Assembly (NCBI GenBank): GCA_944392335.1
Contig: CALXWJ010000082.1
Span: forward strand, 1-64,000
Length of the DNA: 64,000 nt
From: an uncultured Clostridia bacterium
GTDB lineage: Bacteria; Bacillota; Clostridia; UBA1381
Direction: 5' to 3'
Part shown: positions 36,513-45,385 of the stretch, in pieces
How positions within the stretch are numbered: the first letter of the stretch is position 1
How the letters are laid out: every line of letters starts with the position of its first letter
Notes under the pieces: model-generated
What the model was told of the DNA's origin: nothing
The model's database searches: none
The model's input: only the letters and a program-made list of their open reading frames with translations
Translations under genes and position numbers: made by a program

Positions 36513-37529
36513 TTATATATTACTTTTTCTCCTCAAGCCCAGTTTTTCCGAAAGTTTATTTAAATTATCAACATCTCCGCCTACCAGTTTGCCTTTTGTG
36601 TTCACAGGCAGATTAATAACAAGGATATTGTCGGTATCAAATACTGTTTTAGCATTATTGTACATCACATCAATATCCATTAACGGCGCATCTTCATATA
36701 CATTTGAATAAAACCAGTTAAACCCTTCTCTTGAACATAATGTTATTTCACACGGCAGATAATATTTATTATTCTGGAAGGTATAAATTTTCGGATCATC
36801 TTTTCGTATCATGCAGCCGTCCCATAATCTGAAATCGCTAGGGAACATTCTCATGGGATCATTAAGCTGATAATTTTCCGGCTGCCATCTTTTCTCAGGA
36901 ATTTCTGCCAGATTATTATCATCGCCTATAGTATGATTAACTCCTATCTGACATCCCGGCTGCAATTTTTTCACTGTGTCATACAATACGTCAAGTTCCC
37001 ATTCCCGTCTTGTCTTATCCCACGCCCCGTCAAGCCATAATTCACATATTTTGCCATATCTTCCGTCCATCAGCTCGGTAAGCTGATTACGCATATAAGG
37101 CAGATATCCATCCTTGAAATTGTTATAATAACACGGGATTTTTCTGTCCCATAACGAATAATACAGACCTAATTTCAATCCGTATTTTTTACAAGCTTCC
37201 GAAAGCGCCTTTACAACATCTGTTGTATTGGATGAATTTCGTACACAGTAATCGGTATATTTCGTATCCCAAAGGCAAAATCCATCATGATGCTTTGTAA
37301 CAAGTACGATAAAGTTCATTCCTGCCTCATATGCAATTTTTGCCCAGCTGTCTGCATCTATCGTTTCCGGCTTATAAGATTTTGCCCTGATCATTCCGTC
37401 TGACCATTCGGTATTTCCAAAAGTGTTTACACCAAAATGAATAAACATACCGAATTTTCGTTTTATATGTTCCAATTGATATTTATTTGGTTTTGTTGAA
37501 GGTATTTGTTTAATAAAATTCTCTTCCAT
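36513..37529 (-). CDS. Alpha-L-fucosidase (GH29), catalytic domain only
   Basis: A 338-residue intracellular GH29 enzyme releasing L-fucose from glycans. The barrel starts with FGMFIHFGVNTFGNTEWSDG, then YEAGMNFIVLVTKHHDGFCLWDT (His pair of the active site), LGLYYSLWD, and the nucleophile Asp in ELWLDGAWD. GH29 enzymes usually carry a C-terminal beta-sandwich and exceed 430 residues; this protein ends right after the barrel with a short basic tail (LGLRRKSNI) and a normal stop, so it is a single-domain form or a truncation. No signal peptide. The ribosome site is weak (GAGTGG). A repeat remnant precedes it. Confidence 0.87.
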   Translation of the reverse strand: MEENFIKQIPSTKPNKYQLEHIKRKFGMFIHFGVNTFGNTEWSDGMIRAKSYKPETIDADSWAKIAYEAGMNFIVLVTKHHDGFCLWDTKYTDYCVRNSSNTTDVVKALSEACKKYGLKLGLYYSLWDRKIPCYYNNFKDGYLPYMRNQLTELMDGRYGKICELWLDGAWDKTRREWELDVLYDTVKKLQPGCQIGVNHTIGDDNNLAEIPEKRWQPENYQLNDPMRMFPSDFRLWDGCMIRKDDPKIYTFQNNKYYLPCEITLCSREGFNWFYSNVYEDAPLMDIDVMYNNAKTVFDTDNILVINLPVNTKGKLVGGDVDNLNKLSEKLGLRRKSNI

Positions 37530-37555
37530 ATTTCCACTCTTTTCTATTGATATTT

Positions 37556-37575
37556 TTCAATAAGGTCTTGTCCGC
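37556..37575 (+). repeat. Left-end remnant of the dispersed repeat
   Basis: TTCAATAAGGTCTTGTCCGC matches the left end of the repeat fused at CTTGTCC to the first bases of its right end (CTTGTCCGC). It lies 14 bp downstream of the rpiB stop codon (minus strand) and resembles the 26-bp minimal forms at 51255 and 62419, but its end has drifted. Confidence 0.65.
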
Positions 37576-37588
37576 TGGATATTAATCA

Positions 37589-38032
37589 TTAATCATTATT
37601 TTTTTCAAGAATATGTATCTTTTCAATTCTTGCGGCATGTCTGCCCCCTTCAAATTCCGCATTTAACCATGTATCAATGATCTTAAATGCCAATTCTCTT
37701 CCTATAACTCTGCCTCCGAGACAGATCACATTTGCGTTATTGTGTCTTTTTGTCATTTCAGCACTGTATACATCATGGCAATGGGCCGCCCTGATACCGT
37801 TGATCTTATTTGCAGCAATGCAAATACCTATGCCCGTTCCGCAAATCAGTATCCCATTTTCGCATTCTTTATTATTTATCGCTCTGCACACCCTTTCGGC
37901 TATGTCCGGATAATCAACACTGTTTTCATCATAACAGCCAAAATCCTCATATTCCAGACCATTTTCCTCAAGATGCTTCAAAATATGGTTTTTTAATTCA
38001 AAACCACCGTGGTCACTTCCTACAGCTATCAT
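37589..38032 (-). CDS. rpiB: Ribose-5-phosphate isomerase B
   Basis: A 147-residue RpiB/LacAB-family isomerase linking ribose 5-phosphate and ribulose 5-phosphate. Characteristic blocks are GSDHGGFELK at the N-terminus, the catalytic Cys in GILICGTGIGICIAANK (about residues 60-76), AHCHDVYSAEMTKRHNNANV and CLGGRVIG. Length is normal for RpiB; galactose-6-phosphate isomerase subunits are close relatives but are normally paired. GGAGG precedes the ATG by 4-5 nt. Between tsaB and the GH29 gene on the same strand. Confidence 0.93.
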   Translation of the reverse strand: MIAVGSDHGGFELKNHILKHLEENGLEYEDFGCYDENSVDYPDIAERVCRAINNKECENGILICGTGIGICIAANKINGIRAAHCHDVYSAEMTKRHNNANVICLGGRVIGRELAFKIIDTWLNAEFEGGRHAARIEKIHILEKNND

Positions 38033-38083
38033 TTTTCCTCCGCTCCGTCGAAAAATTCACAAAAAAATTCATCGGCAATACTT

Positions 38084-38797
38084 TTAAAATTTATTTTTCA
38101 GTTTCTTTTCTTCAGCTTCTCTCTCTGCCTGAGATTTTCTAAGATATACAGGTACCAGCCCAAATCCGTCGGTTGCCTCGCCCCTGTCAAACATTTTTTT
38201 TGCAGCCGCCGCAACAGCTGAAGCCTTTTGGGCGTTTGCACAAGACGGAGCAAATAAAGCACTGTTTCCCAGTCCTTTCTCGATCATTTCCCGATAAACA
38301 GGTACCCCGTCGCCCAAAAATACGACTTTTTCCTTTAATTCTTTTAATCCGGAAAGTAATTCCTCAACGGATATTGCTCTTGGCGGATATATTTGATCCA
38401 ATTCCCCGGCGTTCCACTTATATACCGCATTATAGACCTGAGAACGTCTCGCATCCATTATGGGAGCGATCACAAATCCGCAGTACGGCAAATTATACGC
38501 CATTGCGGCAAGTGTGCTTACTCCTACGACCGGTTTTTTTAAAGCATCCGCCAATCCTTTTGCGGCCGATACCCCGATCCTCAAGCCCGTAAATGAACCC
38601 GGTCCGTTTGCAACCGCTATCAAATCCACATCGGATAATTCAGTTTCGGATTCTTTTAACACACGGTCAATCATCGGCATAAGTGTCTGAGAATGAGTTA
38701 ATTTATTATTCAGCACAAACTCACAAACCAATTTTTCATCTTCTGTCACCGCCGCCGAAGCAACCTGCGAAGAAGTATCTATAGATAATATTTTCAT
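38084..38797 (-). CDS. tsaB: tRNA threonylcarbamoyladenosine biosynthesis protein TsaB
   Basis: A 237-residue ASKHA-fold scaffold that dimerises with TsaD for t6A formation at tRNA position 37. MKILSIDTSSQVASAAV at the N-terminus, HSQTLMPMIDRVL and NGPGSFTGLRIGVSAAKGLA (about residues 65-84) are diagnostic. The C-terminus is highly charged (SQAEREAEEKKLKNKF). 43 bp after tsaE; tsaD is not in this window. Confidence 0.95.
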   Translation of the reverse strand: MKILSIDTSSQVASAAVTEDEKLVCEFVLNNKLTHSQTLMPMIDRVLKESETELSDVDLIAVANGPGSFTGLRIGVSAAKGLADALKKPVVGVSTLAAMAYNLPYCGFVIAPIMDARRSQVYNAVYKWNAGELDQIYPPRAISVEELLSGLKELKEKVVFLGDGVPVYREMIEKGLGNSALFAPSCANAQKASAVAAAAKKMFDRGEATDGFGLVPVYLRKSQAEREAEEKKLKNKF

Positions 38798-38840
38798 ACA
38801 TGTTTTACCTCTCTTGTAAACCTACCGCAATAAAATCACC

Positions 38841-39272
38841 TTATTGATCCCTTTTCTCAATTTCAATGTATCTGAAATTCTCATGTTTATTATAATCCTT
38901 TGAAATTGAAATATCATATCTTTTTTGAGGAAGTATCTCTTGTATCTTTTCCGACCATTCTATGATCGTTATCCCGTTGCCGTATACATATTCCTCAAAT
39001 CCCACTTCGTACATTTCATCGCAGTCATCGATCCTGTACACATCAAAATGATATATAGGAAATTTTCCCCCTTCATAGCAGTTCACAATTGTAAAGGTAG
39101 GGCTGCTGATAGGCTCCGAAAATCCCAATGCTTTGACCAGTCCCTGCACAAACGCGGTTTTTCCGGCTCCCAAATCACCGTTTAAACACAAAACGTCACC
39201 GCTTTTTAATGTCTTAGCAAATGCTTTTGCAATATTTGCAGTTTCCAAAGGACTGTTTGACTTATAGATCAT
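38841..39272 (-). CDS. tsaE: tRNA threonylcarbamoyladenosine biosynthesis ATPase TsaE
   Basis: A 143-residue P-loop ATPase that recycles the TsaB-TsaD complex. Walker A is GDLGAGKT (about residues 33-40), followed by FVQGLVKALG and PTFTIVNCYEG; IIEWSEK near residue 108 is the conserved W-x-E block. Its ATG shares one base with the stop codon of fhs (TGATG), so translation is probably coupled. Confidence 0.95.
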   Translation of the reverse strand: MIYKSNSPLETANIAKAFAKTLKSGDVLCLNGDLGAGKTAFVQGLVKALGFSEPISSPTFTIVNCYEGGKFPIYHFDVYRIDDCDEMYEVGFEEYVYGNGITIIEWSEKIQEILPQKRYDISISKDYNKHENFRYIEIEKRDQ

Positions 39273-40942
39273 CAGAATAAACCTGTTATTTTCCCGTCCG
39301 CGTCAATGTCTATATTATTTGCGGCAGGCTTTTTCGGGAGTCCGGGCATGACCATAATATCACCCGTTTCAACAACGATAAAACCGGCGCCATTCGATAC
39401 TCTCACTCTCGAAACAGTGACCTCAAACCCCTCCGGTCTGCCCAAAAGCGATGGATTATCCGACAACGAGTATTGAGTCTTTGCCATACATATCGGTTTC
39501 TTATCAAGACCGAATCGTTCCAGTTGTTCAATCTGTTTGTTTGCTTTTGCAGTATATACAGCGCCCTTGCCTCCGTATATTTTTTTTATTATTATATCAA
39601 TTTTTTCTTTTATGGGAAGGTTTTCATCATATAACGGTGCATACCCCGATCGTTGATTGTCAATTGCACTGACAACTTTATTTGCCAGATCCACTCCGCC
39701 TTCTCCGCCTTTTGCAAATACTTCCGACAACGACACCTCAACATTGTATTCCGCACAAATATCAGTTACGGTTTTTAACTCTTCCTCCGAGTCGGTATCA
39801 AACCTGTTCAAGGCAACTACGACCGGCACATTATAGCCCTGCATGTTCTCAATATGCTTTTTAAGGTTTACAATACCTTTCTTTAAAGCTTCCACATTTT
39901 CCGTTTTTAATTCGGATTTTGATACACCGCCGTTATATTTAAGAGCACGTACCGTTGCAACAATAACCACGGCGTCAGGCTTCAATCCCGCAAAGCGGCA
40001 TTTTATATCCATAAATTTTTCAGCGCCGAGATCTGCCCCGAAGCCCGCCTCCGTTATGACATAATCTCCCAACGACAAAGCAAGCTTTGTTGCAATGATA
40101 CTGTTGCACCCATGTGCAATATTTGCAAAAGGCCCGCCATGTATAAAGCAAGGGGTATGGGCCAATGTCTGTACCAGATTCGGTTTTATTGCATCCTTGA
40201 GCAGCACTGTCATTGCACCCTGTGCGTTTAATTGTTTTGCATAAACAGGCTGTCCCGAGCGGTTATAGCCTATAATTATTTCACCTAATCTGTATTTAAG
40301 ATCATCAAGATCGTTTGCCAGACATAAAATTGCCATAATTTCAGAGGCAACGGTTATCATAAACCCGTCTTCACGCGGAATCCCATTTATTTTACCTCCA
40401 AGAGCCACAACAACATTTCTCAACGCCCTGTCATTCATATCAAGAACACGTTTCCACACTATATTTGTAACATCGATATCAAGTTCATTGCCTTGATGGA
40501 TATGGTTATCTATCATCGCCGACAATAAATTGTTTGCTGCGGTTATGGCATGCATATCTCCGGTAAAATGCAGATTAATATCTTCCATCGGGACAACCTG
40601 ACTGTATCCTCCTCCGGCGGCGCCGCCTTTTACGCCCATAACAGGTCCTAAAGACGGCTCCCTTAATGCAAGAACACATTTTTTCCCGATAAGAGCCATA
40701 GCGTCTCCCAATCCGACGGTTGTAGTCGTTTTACCTTCTCCCGCAGGGGTAGGATTAATAGCCGTTACTAAAATTAATTTTCCCTTTTTGTTTTTTTCTG
40801 CATTTTTTATAAAACTGTCCGAAATTTTTGCTTTATATTTTCCGTAGAATTCCAAATCATCCTCCGGTATTCCGATAGTTTTGGCGACATCTTTAATATG
40901 ATTCATCTTTGCAGCTTGTGCAATCTCAATATCCGTAAGCAT
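39272..40942 (-). CDS. fhs: Formate-tetrahydrofolate ligase
   Basis: A 556-residue enzyme making 10-formyl-THF from formate, THF and ATP, for one-carbon metabolism and, in acetogens, the methyl branch of Wood-Ljungdahl. The P-loop is [18 protein letters not shown] (about residues 64-81), then [20 protein letters not shown] and [15 protein letters not shown]. Length is normal. GGGAGAG precedes the ATG. First gene of fhs-tsaE-tsaB-rpiB. No other acetyl-CoA pathway gene is present here, so acetogenesis cannot be inferred. Confidence 0.97.
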   Translation of the reverse strand: MLTDIEIAQAAKMNHIKDVAKTIGIPEDDLEFYGKYKAKISDSFIKNAEKNKKGKLILVTAINPTPAGEGKTTTTVGLGDAMALIGKKCVLALREPSLGPVMGVKGGAAGGGYSQVVPMEDINLHFTGDMHAITAANNLLSAMIDNHIHQGNELDIDVTNIVWKRVLDMNDRALRNVVVALGGKINGIPREDGFMITVASEIMAILCLANDLDDLKYRLGEIIIGYNRSGQPVYAKQLNAQGAMTVLLKDAIKPNLVQTLAHTPCFIHGGPFANIAHGCNSIIATKLALSLGDYVITEAGFGADLGAEKFMDIKCRFAGLKPDAVVIVATVRALKYNGGVSKSELKTENVEALKKGIVNLKKHIENMQGYNVPVVVALNRFDTDSEEELKTVTDICAEYNVEVSLSEVFAKGGEGGVDLANKVVSAIDNQRSGYAPLYDENLPIKEKIDIIIKKIYGGKGAVYTAKANKQIEQLERFGLDKKPICMAKTQYSLSDNPSLLGRPEGFEVTVSRVRVSNGAGFIVVETGDIMVMPGLPKKPAANNIDIDADGKITGLF

Positions 40943-40991
40943 ACCGTCTCTCCCTTTGATTATTATAAAAACAATAAAGGCTATACCTTAA

Positions 40992-41038
40992 ATACGACAC
41001 AGAGCCCAAAACTCCCTAATCATACGGCACAGCCCAAA
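40992..41038 (-). repeat. Imperfect direct repeat upstream of fhs
   Basis: Plus-strand ATACGACACAGAGCCCAAA (40992-41010) recurs as ATACGGCACAGCCCAAA (41022-41038), period 30 bp, 50-96 bp before the fhs start codon. It could be a regulator site or leftover duplication. No folate riboswitch fold was recognised. Confidence 0.5.
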
Positions 41039-41052
41039 CAGTTTATTATGTA

Positions 41053-41496
41053 TTATTTATTGTTAAAATAATTCCTGTCATCCGAAACCTTTTTCAAAAG
41101 CATTTCCAAACGGCGTTCAACATCACCCAATACGTCATCTGCATACCGGTCGCTGTCAGTAATAAGCTTTGATGATTGTGCTTTGGCATCCTCAACGAGC
41201 TTTGTTGCATATTCCTGAGCCTGTTTTGTTATTTCATTTTCATCGACCATCTGAATCATTTTGGCTTCTGCCGTCTTGATCATAGAATCCGCTCTTGCCT
41301 CTGCTTCTGAAAGTATTCTTTGTCTTTCCTCTTTTACCCATTTTGCTTCTTTAACTTCATCAGGATATGATAAACGCATCTCCTGAATATAATCCAATAT
41401 ATCCTCTTTGTCCAAAAGAATTTTCCCGCTCAAAGGTACAGTAGGCGCCTTTTCAACATTTTCCTCCATCAAATTAATGATTTCCATTATATCCAT
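41053..41496 (-). CDS. Coiled-coil protein, V-ATPase subunit H-like
   Basis: A 147-residue hydrophilic helical protein with a long predicted coiled coil (about 45-145: KEERQRILSEAEARADSMIK, then QEYATKLVEDAKAQ). Clostridial homologues beside coaD are often labelled vacuolar-type H+-ATPase subunit H-like, with some resemblance to DivIVA. An early segment (VPLSGKILLDKEDILDYIQE) looks like a short DivIVA-type targeting region, so a role in division or envelope organisation is possible but unproven. AGGAG lies 8 nt before the ATG at 41496; a TTG two codons earlier was rejected. 24 bp after coaD. Confidence 0.75.
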   Translation of the reverse strand: MDIMEIINLMEENVEKAPTVPLSGKILLDKEDILDYIQEMRLSYPDEVKEAKWVKEERQRILSEAEARADSMIKTAEAKMIQMVDENEITKQAQEYATKLVEDAKAQSSKLITDSDRYADDVLGDVERRLEMLLKKVSDDRNYFNNK

Positions 41497-41520
41497 GTTC
41501 AAAACTCCTCACATTTTTTA

Positions 41521-41994
41521 TTAAAATTTCTTCATAATTTTATCGGCTATTCCGGCAGGAACCAGCCCCTCAAGCTGCCCATGATACTTTGCCACTTCCT
41601 TTACCATGCTTGAGCTGATATAAGAGAACTTACTGTCTGTCATCATGAATACGGTCTCATATTCCGGATTTAACGCCTTGTTTAAAAGTGCCATTTGAAA
41701 TTCATACTCAAAATCCGCCACCGTTCTCAATCCCTTTATAATTACCGTCGCAAAATTTTGTTTTGCAAAGTCTACCAATAATCCGCTGAAAACATCGCAA
41801 GATACATTTTCAATGTCACGAGTTGTTTCATTGATCATTTCTCGTCTTTCCTCTGCGTCAAAAACAGGATTTTTACTTGCATTATTAAGGACTCCGACAA
41901 TAACCTTGTCATACAGTCTCGATGCTCGTTTTATAATATCAAGATGTCCGTTGGTAATCGGATCAAAGCTCCCCGGATACACCGCTATTCTCAT
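41521..41994 (-). CDS. coaD: Phosphopantetheine adenylyltransferase
   Basis: A 157-residue nucleotidyltransferase that forms dephospho-CoA. [15 protein letters not shown] (residues 7-21) contains the T/HxGH motif, and [14 protein letters not shown] near residue 125 is the ISSTxVR-like motif. Its ATG overlaps the rsmD stop codon by one base, so the two are translationally coupled, the usual clostridial order rsmD-coaD. Confidence 0.97.
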   Translation of the reverse strand: MRIAVYPGSFDPITNGHLDIIKRASRLYDKVIVGVLNNASKNPVFDAEERREMINETTRDIENVSCDVFSGLLVDFAKQNFATVIIKGLRTVADFEYEFQMALLNKALNPEYETVFMMTDSKFSYISSSMVKEVAKYHGQLEGLVPAGIADKIMKKF

Positions 41995-42539
41995 CAGTCT
42001 ACACCTCTTTGGTAAATTGTAATGTAGCTTCTTCCGTATTTTCTCTGTTTTAATATTTTGATCCCGTCAAACTCGCCGTGCTCATCAATAAAATCACTTT
42101 CCAAAACAATTATTCCGTCTTTGCTCAGCTTGTCCGACGCAACGACCCCTTCAATAACAGGCCTTATAAATCCCTTGTTATATGGAGGATCCAAAAAAAT
42201 TATGTCAAAGCTATCTCTATATTCCTTTAAAAAGTCCATTGCGGAAATTTTTTTAATTATGACCCTATCACAAAACCTCAATTTTTCCGCATTCTTTTTT
42301 ATTAAGCTTATAGAATGTATATCTATATCACAGATAACAGCTTTTTTTGCACCCCTGCTCAGAGCTTCAAGGCTCAAAGCGCCGCTTCCGCCGAACAAAT
42401 CCAAAACATTTGCATCATATACAAAATCCATAATAAGATTAAACATGGATTCTCTGACACGATCTGTTGTAGGCCGTATATCCATTCCGTTAAATTCAAA
42501 TAATTTCTGTCCTTTCCGGGAACCGGATATAATTCTCAA
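41994..42539 (-). CDS. rsmD: 16S rRNA (guanine966-N2)-methyltransferase
   Basis: A 181-residue SAM-dependent methyltransferase modifying G966 of 16S rRNA. The SAM motif is [20 protein letters not shown], and the catalytic motif is DPPY (FLDPPYNKG). The family begins RIISG; I chose the TTG at 42539, which puts AGGAAGG 8 nt upstream and gives that canonical N-terminus. The in-frame GTG at 42548 leaves almost no space after the ribosome site. First gene of rsmD-coaD-coiled-coil. The 185 bp back to recG is AT-rich with nothing recognised. Confidence 0.93.
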   Translation of the reverse strand: MRIISGSRKGQKLFEFNGMDIRPTTDRVRESMFNLIMDFVYDANVLDLFGGSGALSLEALSRGAKKAVICDIDIHSISLIKKNAEKLRFCDRVIIKKISAMDFLKEYRDSFDIIFLDPPYNKGFIRPVIEGVVASDKLSKDGIIVLESDFIDEHGEFDGIKILKQRKYGRSYITIYQRGVD

Positions 42540-42733
42540 AGCCGTCACCCTTCCTGAAAGAGAAAGACTATTCCTTCTACATTACATATTATATATTTTA
42601 ACTTAAATAATTCAAATCGTCAACCATATTTACAAAAAAAATTTCAAAAATATCAAAAAAAATAATATTTTTTCACTTCACTAAACAAAATGTCGCAAAT
42701 TGTACATATTAATTTTAAAGATACATTAATTCG

Positions 42734-44755
42734 TCAATTTGAGACAATGCCTTCACGAAACATTTCTCTGATTTTTTCATACAACTTCGTATCGATATTT
42801 CCCGGATACCCATTGCATTCAATAATTTTCTTTGCCGCCGACTGTGCTTTTTTTAAAATCTGCATATCTGAAAATAAATTAGCAATTTTCAATTCCGGTA
42901 TCCCGTGCTGACGTGTGCCGAAAAAGTCTCCCGGCCCCCTTAATTTTAAATCTTCTTCGGATACATAAAATCCATCGTTGGACGTGCACATAATTTCCAT
43001 CCTTTTTTTTATTATCTCATTGCTGCCATGAGCAAACATAATACAAAACGCCTGATTTTTCCCTCTGCCCACTCTTCCTCTCAGCTGATGCAATTGACTG
43101 AGTCCGAAACGTTCCGCATTTTCTATTATCATTATATTTGAATTGGGGACATTTACGCCGACCTCTATAACAGTGGTGGATACAAGTATTCTAATTTCTC
43201 CCCGTGCAAACCTCATCATTATCTCTTCTTTTTCTTTCGGGTTCATTTTTCCGTGTATGATCCCAACATTATAATCGGGAAATAATTTTTTCATTTTTTC
43301 ATGTATCTCCACCGCATTTTTCAAATCACTTTTCTGTGTTTCCTCTATCAAAGGACAGACCACATAGCACTGCATTCCCTCTTTTAAATTTTTCTCTAAA
43401 AAAAGATATATCCTCTTTCGCATATCTTCTCCGACTGCATAAGTTTTCACAGGAATTCTTCCCGGAGGCAGCTCATTAATTACCGAAATGTCCAAATCAC
43501 CGTAAAGTATCAACGCAAGAGTTCTCGGTATCGGTGTTGCCGTCATGACCAATGTATGTACGTCATTGCCTTTTCCCATAAGCTTTGCACGCTGCGTTAC
43601 ACCGAAACGATGCTGTTCGTCTGCTATAACAAGTCCGAGATTTGCATATTCCACACTGTCCGCAATAAGTGCATGCGTACCGATAATAATATCATATTTC
43701 TGCTGCTTGATTTCGTCATAAAGTTCTTTTTTCTTTTTTGTGCTTGAAGTCAGCAAGCATATTTTTATATCCGTTTCCTTAAAAAACTCACAAAATGATC
43801 CATAATGCTGTCCGGCAAGTATTTCTGTCGGAGCCATAATTGCCGCCTGATAACCGTTTTTCACCGCCACATACATAGCCGCGGCGGCAACAGCTGTTTT
43901 TCCCGAACCAACGTCACCCTGAACCAACCTGTTCATTGGCACATCTTTTTTGAGATCGGACAAAATATCCATGCATACATTTTTCTGTGATCTTGTCATT
44001 TCAAATGGGAGTAAAGCCAAAAACTCATCCATACATTCGGTATTGTAAAAAGGTTCTCTTTTAACGCCTTTTAATGTTTCTTTTTTGCACAACAATGCCA
44101 ATTGCAGCATGAAAAGCTCTTCAAATACAAGTCTGTACCTTGCCGTTTCAAAATCCTTGAAGGTATCCGGAAAATGTATGTTTTTGATAGCATAATTTAT
44201 ATCGCATAGCTTGTATTCCTTGATTACTCCCTTTGGCAAATACTCTTCAAACTCCCCGCATACTTCAAGAGCCTCACTCATGACTGTTTGGATAAATTTT
44301 TGTGTAAGATTCCCCCAGAGCGGATATATCGGTATGATCTTCCCAGTAAATTGCTCTTTTCCAACTCTTTCATAAACCGGCGTCAGCATTTCTTTTTTTC
44401 TTGAATTAGGATTTATTTTCCCATAAAAATAATATTGATCGCCTTTTTTGAAAATTTTTTTCACAAATCTGTTATTATACCATGTTACCGTCATGATCCC
44501 GGTATCATCGCCCACCGTCATCGAATACAAGGTCATATTTTTTCTTATTCTTGTTTCCTTTACTTCAGACACTACAACAGCCTTAACCAACAATTCCTCT
44601 CCCGGGCGGCAGTGGGCAATATCTTTTGAAAATCCTCTGTCCTCGTAATTTCTCGGAAAAAAATACAAAAGCTCCTCCACCGTATTTATTCCTTTTTGTT
44701 CAAATAATTTTGCCCTTGTATCACCTATTCCACGTAAACTGCGAATATTATGCAT
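42734..44755 (-). CDS. recG: ATP-dependent DNA helicase RecG
   Basis: A 673-residue branch-migration helicase that reverses stalled forks. The N-terminal wedge/OB region (about 1-230) includes RNYEDRG and VTWYNNRF. Helicase motifs follow: GDVGSGKTAVA (Walker A, about 268-278), DEQHRFGV (DEQH box), TATPIPRTLAL, and QLRGRVGRG (motif VI). Length is normal. Start at the ATG after CGGAGGAAGAT. Two repeat copies occupy the spacer upstream; no promoter was clearly seen within them. Confidence 0.97.
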   Translation of the reverse strand: MHNIRSLRGIGDTRAKLFEQKGINTVEELLYFFPRNYEDRGFSKDIAHCRPGEELLVKAVVVSEVKETRIRKNMTLYSMTVGDDTGIMTVTWYNNRFVKKIFKKGDQYYFYGKINPNSRKKEMLTPVYERVGKEQFTGKIIPIYPLWGNLTQKFIQTVMSEALEVCGEFEEYLPKGVIKEYKLCDINYAIKNIHFPDTFKDFETARYRLVFEELFMLQLALLCKKETLKGVKREPFYNTECMDEFLALLPFEMTRSQKNVCMDILSDLKKDVPMNRLVQGDVGSGKTAVAAAAMYVAVKNGYQAAIMAPTEILAGQHYGSFCEFFKETDIKICLLTSSTKKKKELYDEIKQQKYDIIIGTHALIADSVEYANLGLVIADEQHRFGVTQRAKLMGKGNDVHTLVMTATPIPRTLALILYGDLDISVINELPPGRIPVKTYAVGEDMRKRIYLFLEKNLKEGMQCYVVCPLIEETQKSDLKNAVEIHEKMKKLFPDYNVGIIHGKMNPKEKEEIMMRFARGEIRILVSTTVIEVGVNVPNSNIMIIENAERFGLSQLHQLRGRVGRGKNQAFCIMFAHGSNEIIKKRMEIMCTSNDGFYVSEEDLKLRGPGDFFGTRQHGIPELKIANLFSDMQILKKAQSAAKKIIECNGYPGNIDTKLYEKIREMFREGIVSN

Positions 44756-44766
44756 ATCTTCCTCCG

Positions 44767-44914
44767 TTCAATAAGGGCTTGTCCCGTCATCTAACAAGGA
44801 CAAGAACGCAAACTGTGCTATCGCTTTAATCAGTGAGAGATTGCATTCTCACTGATTAAAAATTTGTAACCCGCCGCTGGCAACAGAGGCGGGGGACATA
44901 TTGCCCGTAGTTAT
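44767..44914 (+). repeat. Dispersed structured repeat, copy 3
   Basis: A 148-bp copy beginning TTCAATAAGGGCTTGTCCCG. Perfect CTTGTCC/GGACAAG stem, 14-bp central stem TTTAATCAGTGAGA/TCTCACTGATTAAA, and CCCGCC/GGCGGG stem. The central stem differs from copy 1 by a G-C to T-A pair change at its second position, a compensatory change. It lies 11 bp upstream of the recG start codon. Confidence 0.92.
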
Positions 44915-44920
44915 AATACA

Positions 44921-44941
44921 AGAGCTGTTTTCAACAGCTCT
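44921..44941. terminator. Hairpin between repeat copies 3 and 4
   Basis: AGAGCTGTT and AACAGCTCT form a 9-bp stem. On the minus strand it follows the yloV gene and copy 4 and could end that transcript, although no long T run follows. Confidence 0.5.
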
Positions 44942-45043
44942 TATCCCTCATATATCAAATATGTAACAATTCCATCTTGATCAGGCAATGCTTTAATTAC
45001 GATACCAATTATGTAAAATAAGACTGCAAAAAATAATGCAGCA

Positions 45044-45190
45044 TTCAATAAAGACTTATCCTGTTATTCAACGAAAATGAGAACGCAGCATAACTGCACT
45101 GTAATCTGCAGAAAATTGTACTCTCACACTGATCACGGATATAAAACCCATCTTCGACAAAAGCGGGTGGGACATCTTGTCCGCAGTTAT
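45044..45190 (+). repeat. Dispersed structured repeat, copy 4
   Basis: A 147-bp degenerate copy starting TTCAATAAAGACTTATCC and ending CTTGTCCGCAGTTAT. The first stem is lost; a GCAG/CTGC hairpin, part of the central arm, ACCC/GGGT and GGACA-TCT-TGTCC remain. It lies 129 bp after copy 3 and 196 bp downstream of the yloV stop. With copy 3 and the hairpin it fills most of the 630-bp recG-yloV gap; the remaining 195 bp show nothing recognisable. Confidence 0.85.
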
Positions 45191-45385
45191 TTTTTGCAAA
45201 AGCCCGTATTGCTGTTATTTCCGTTAAGAAATCCGTAATACGGGCGATATATCCTCTGCTGAGAAAACATACAGGCATTTCTCTTTACCGGATAAGTTCT
45301 TTTTTGTTTTTTCCATACTTATCACATTATCTTAAATTATCTTTTTTATGAAGCTTAATAATTACGTAAAGGCAGTATATCTTTT

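Noticed and set aside
40943-41052. A folate or ZTP riboswitch upstream of fhs
   Set aside because: Leader is short and AT-rich with none of the conserved core sequences; only the direct repeat stands out.
45045-45278. A 77-codon minus-strand open frame
   Set aside because: It lies almost wholly inside repeat copy 4, has no ribosome site and resembles no protein.
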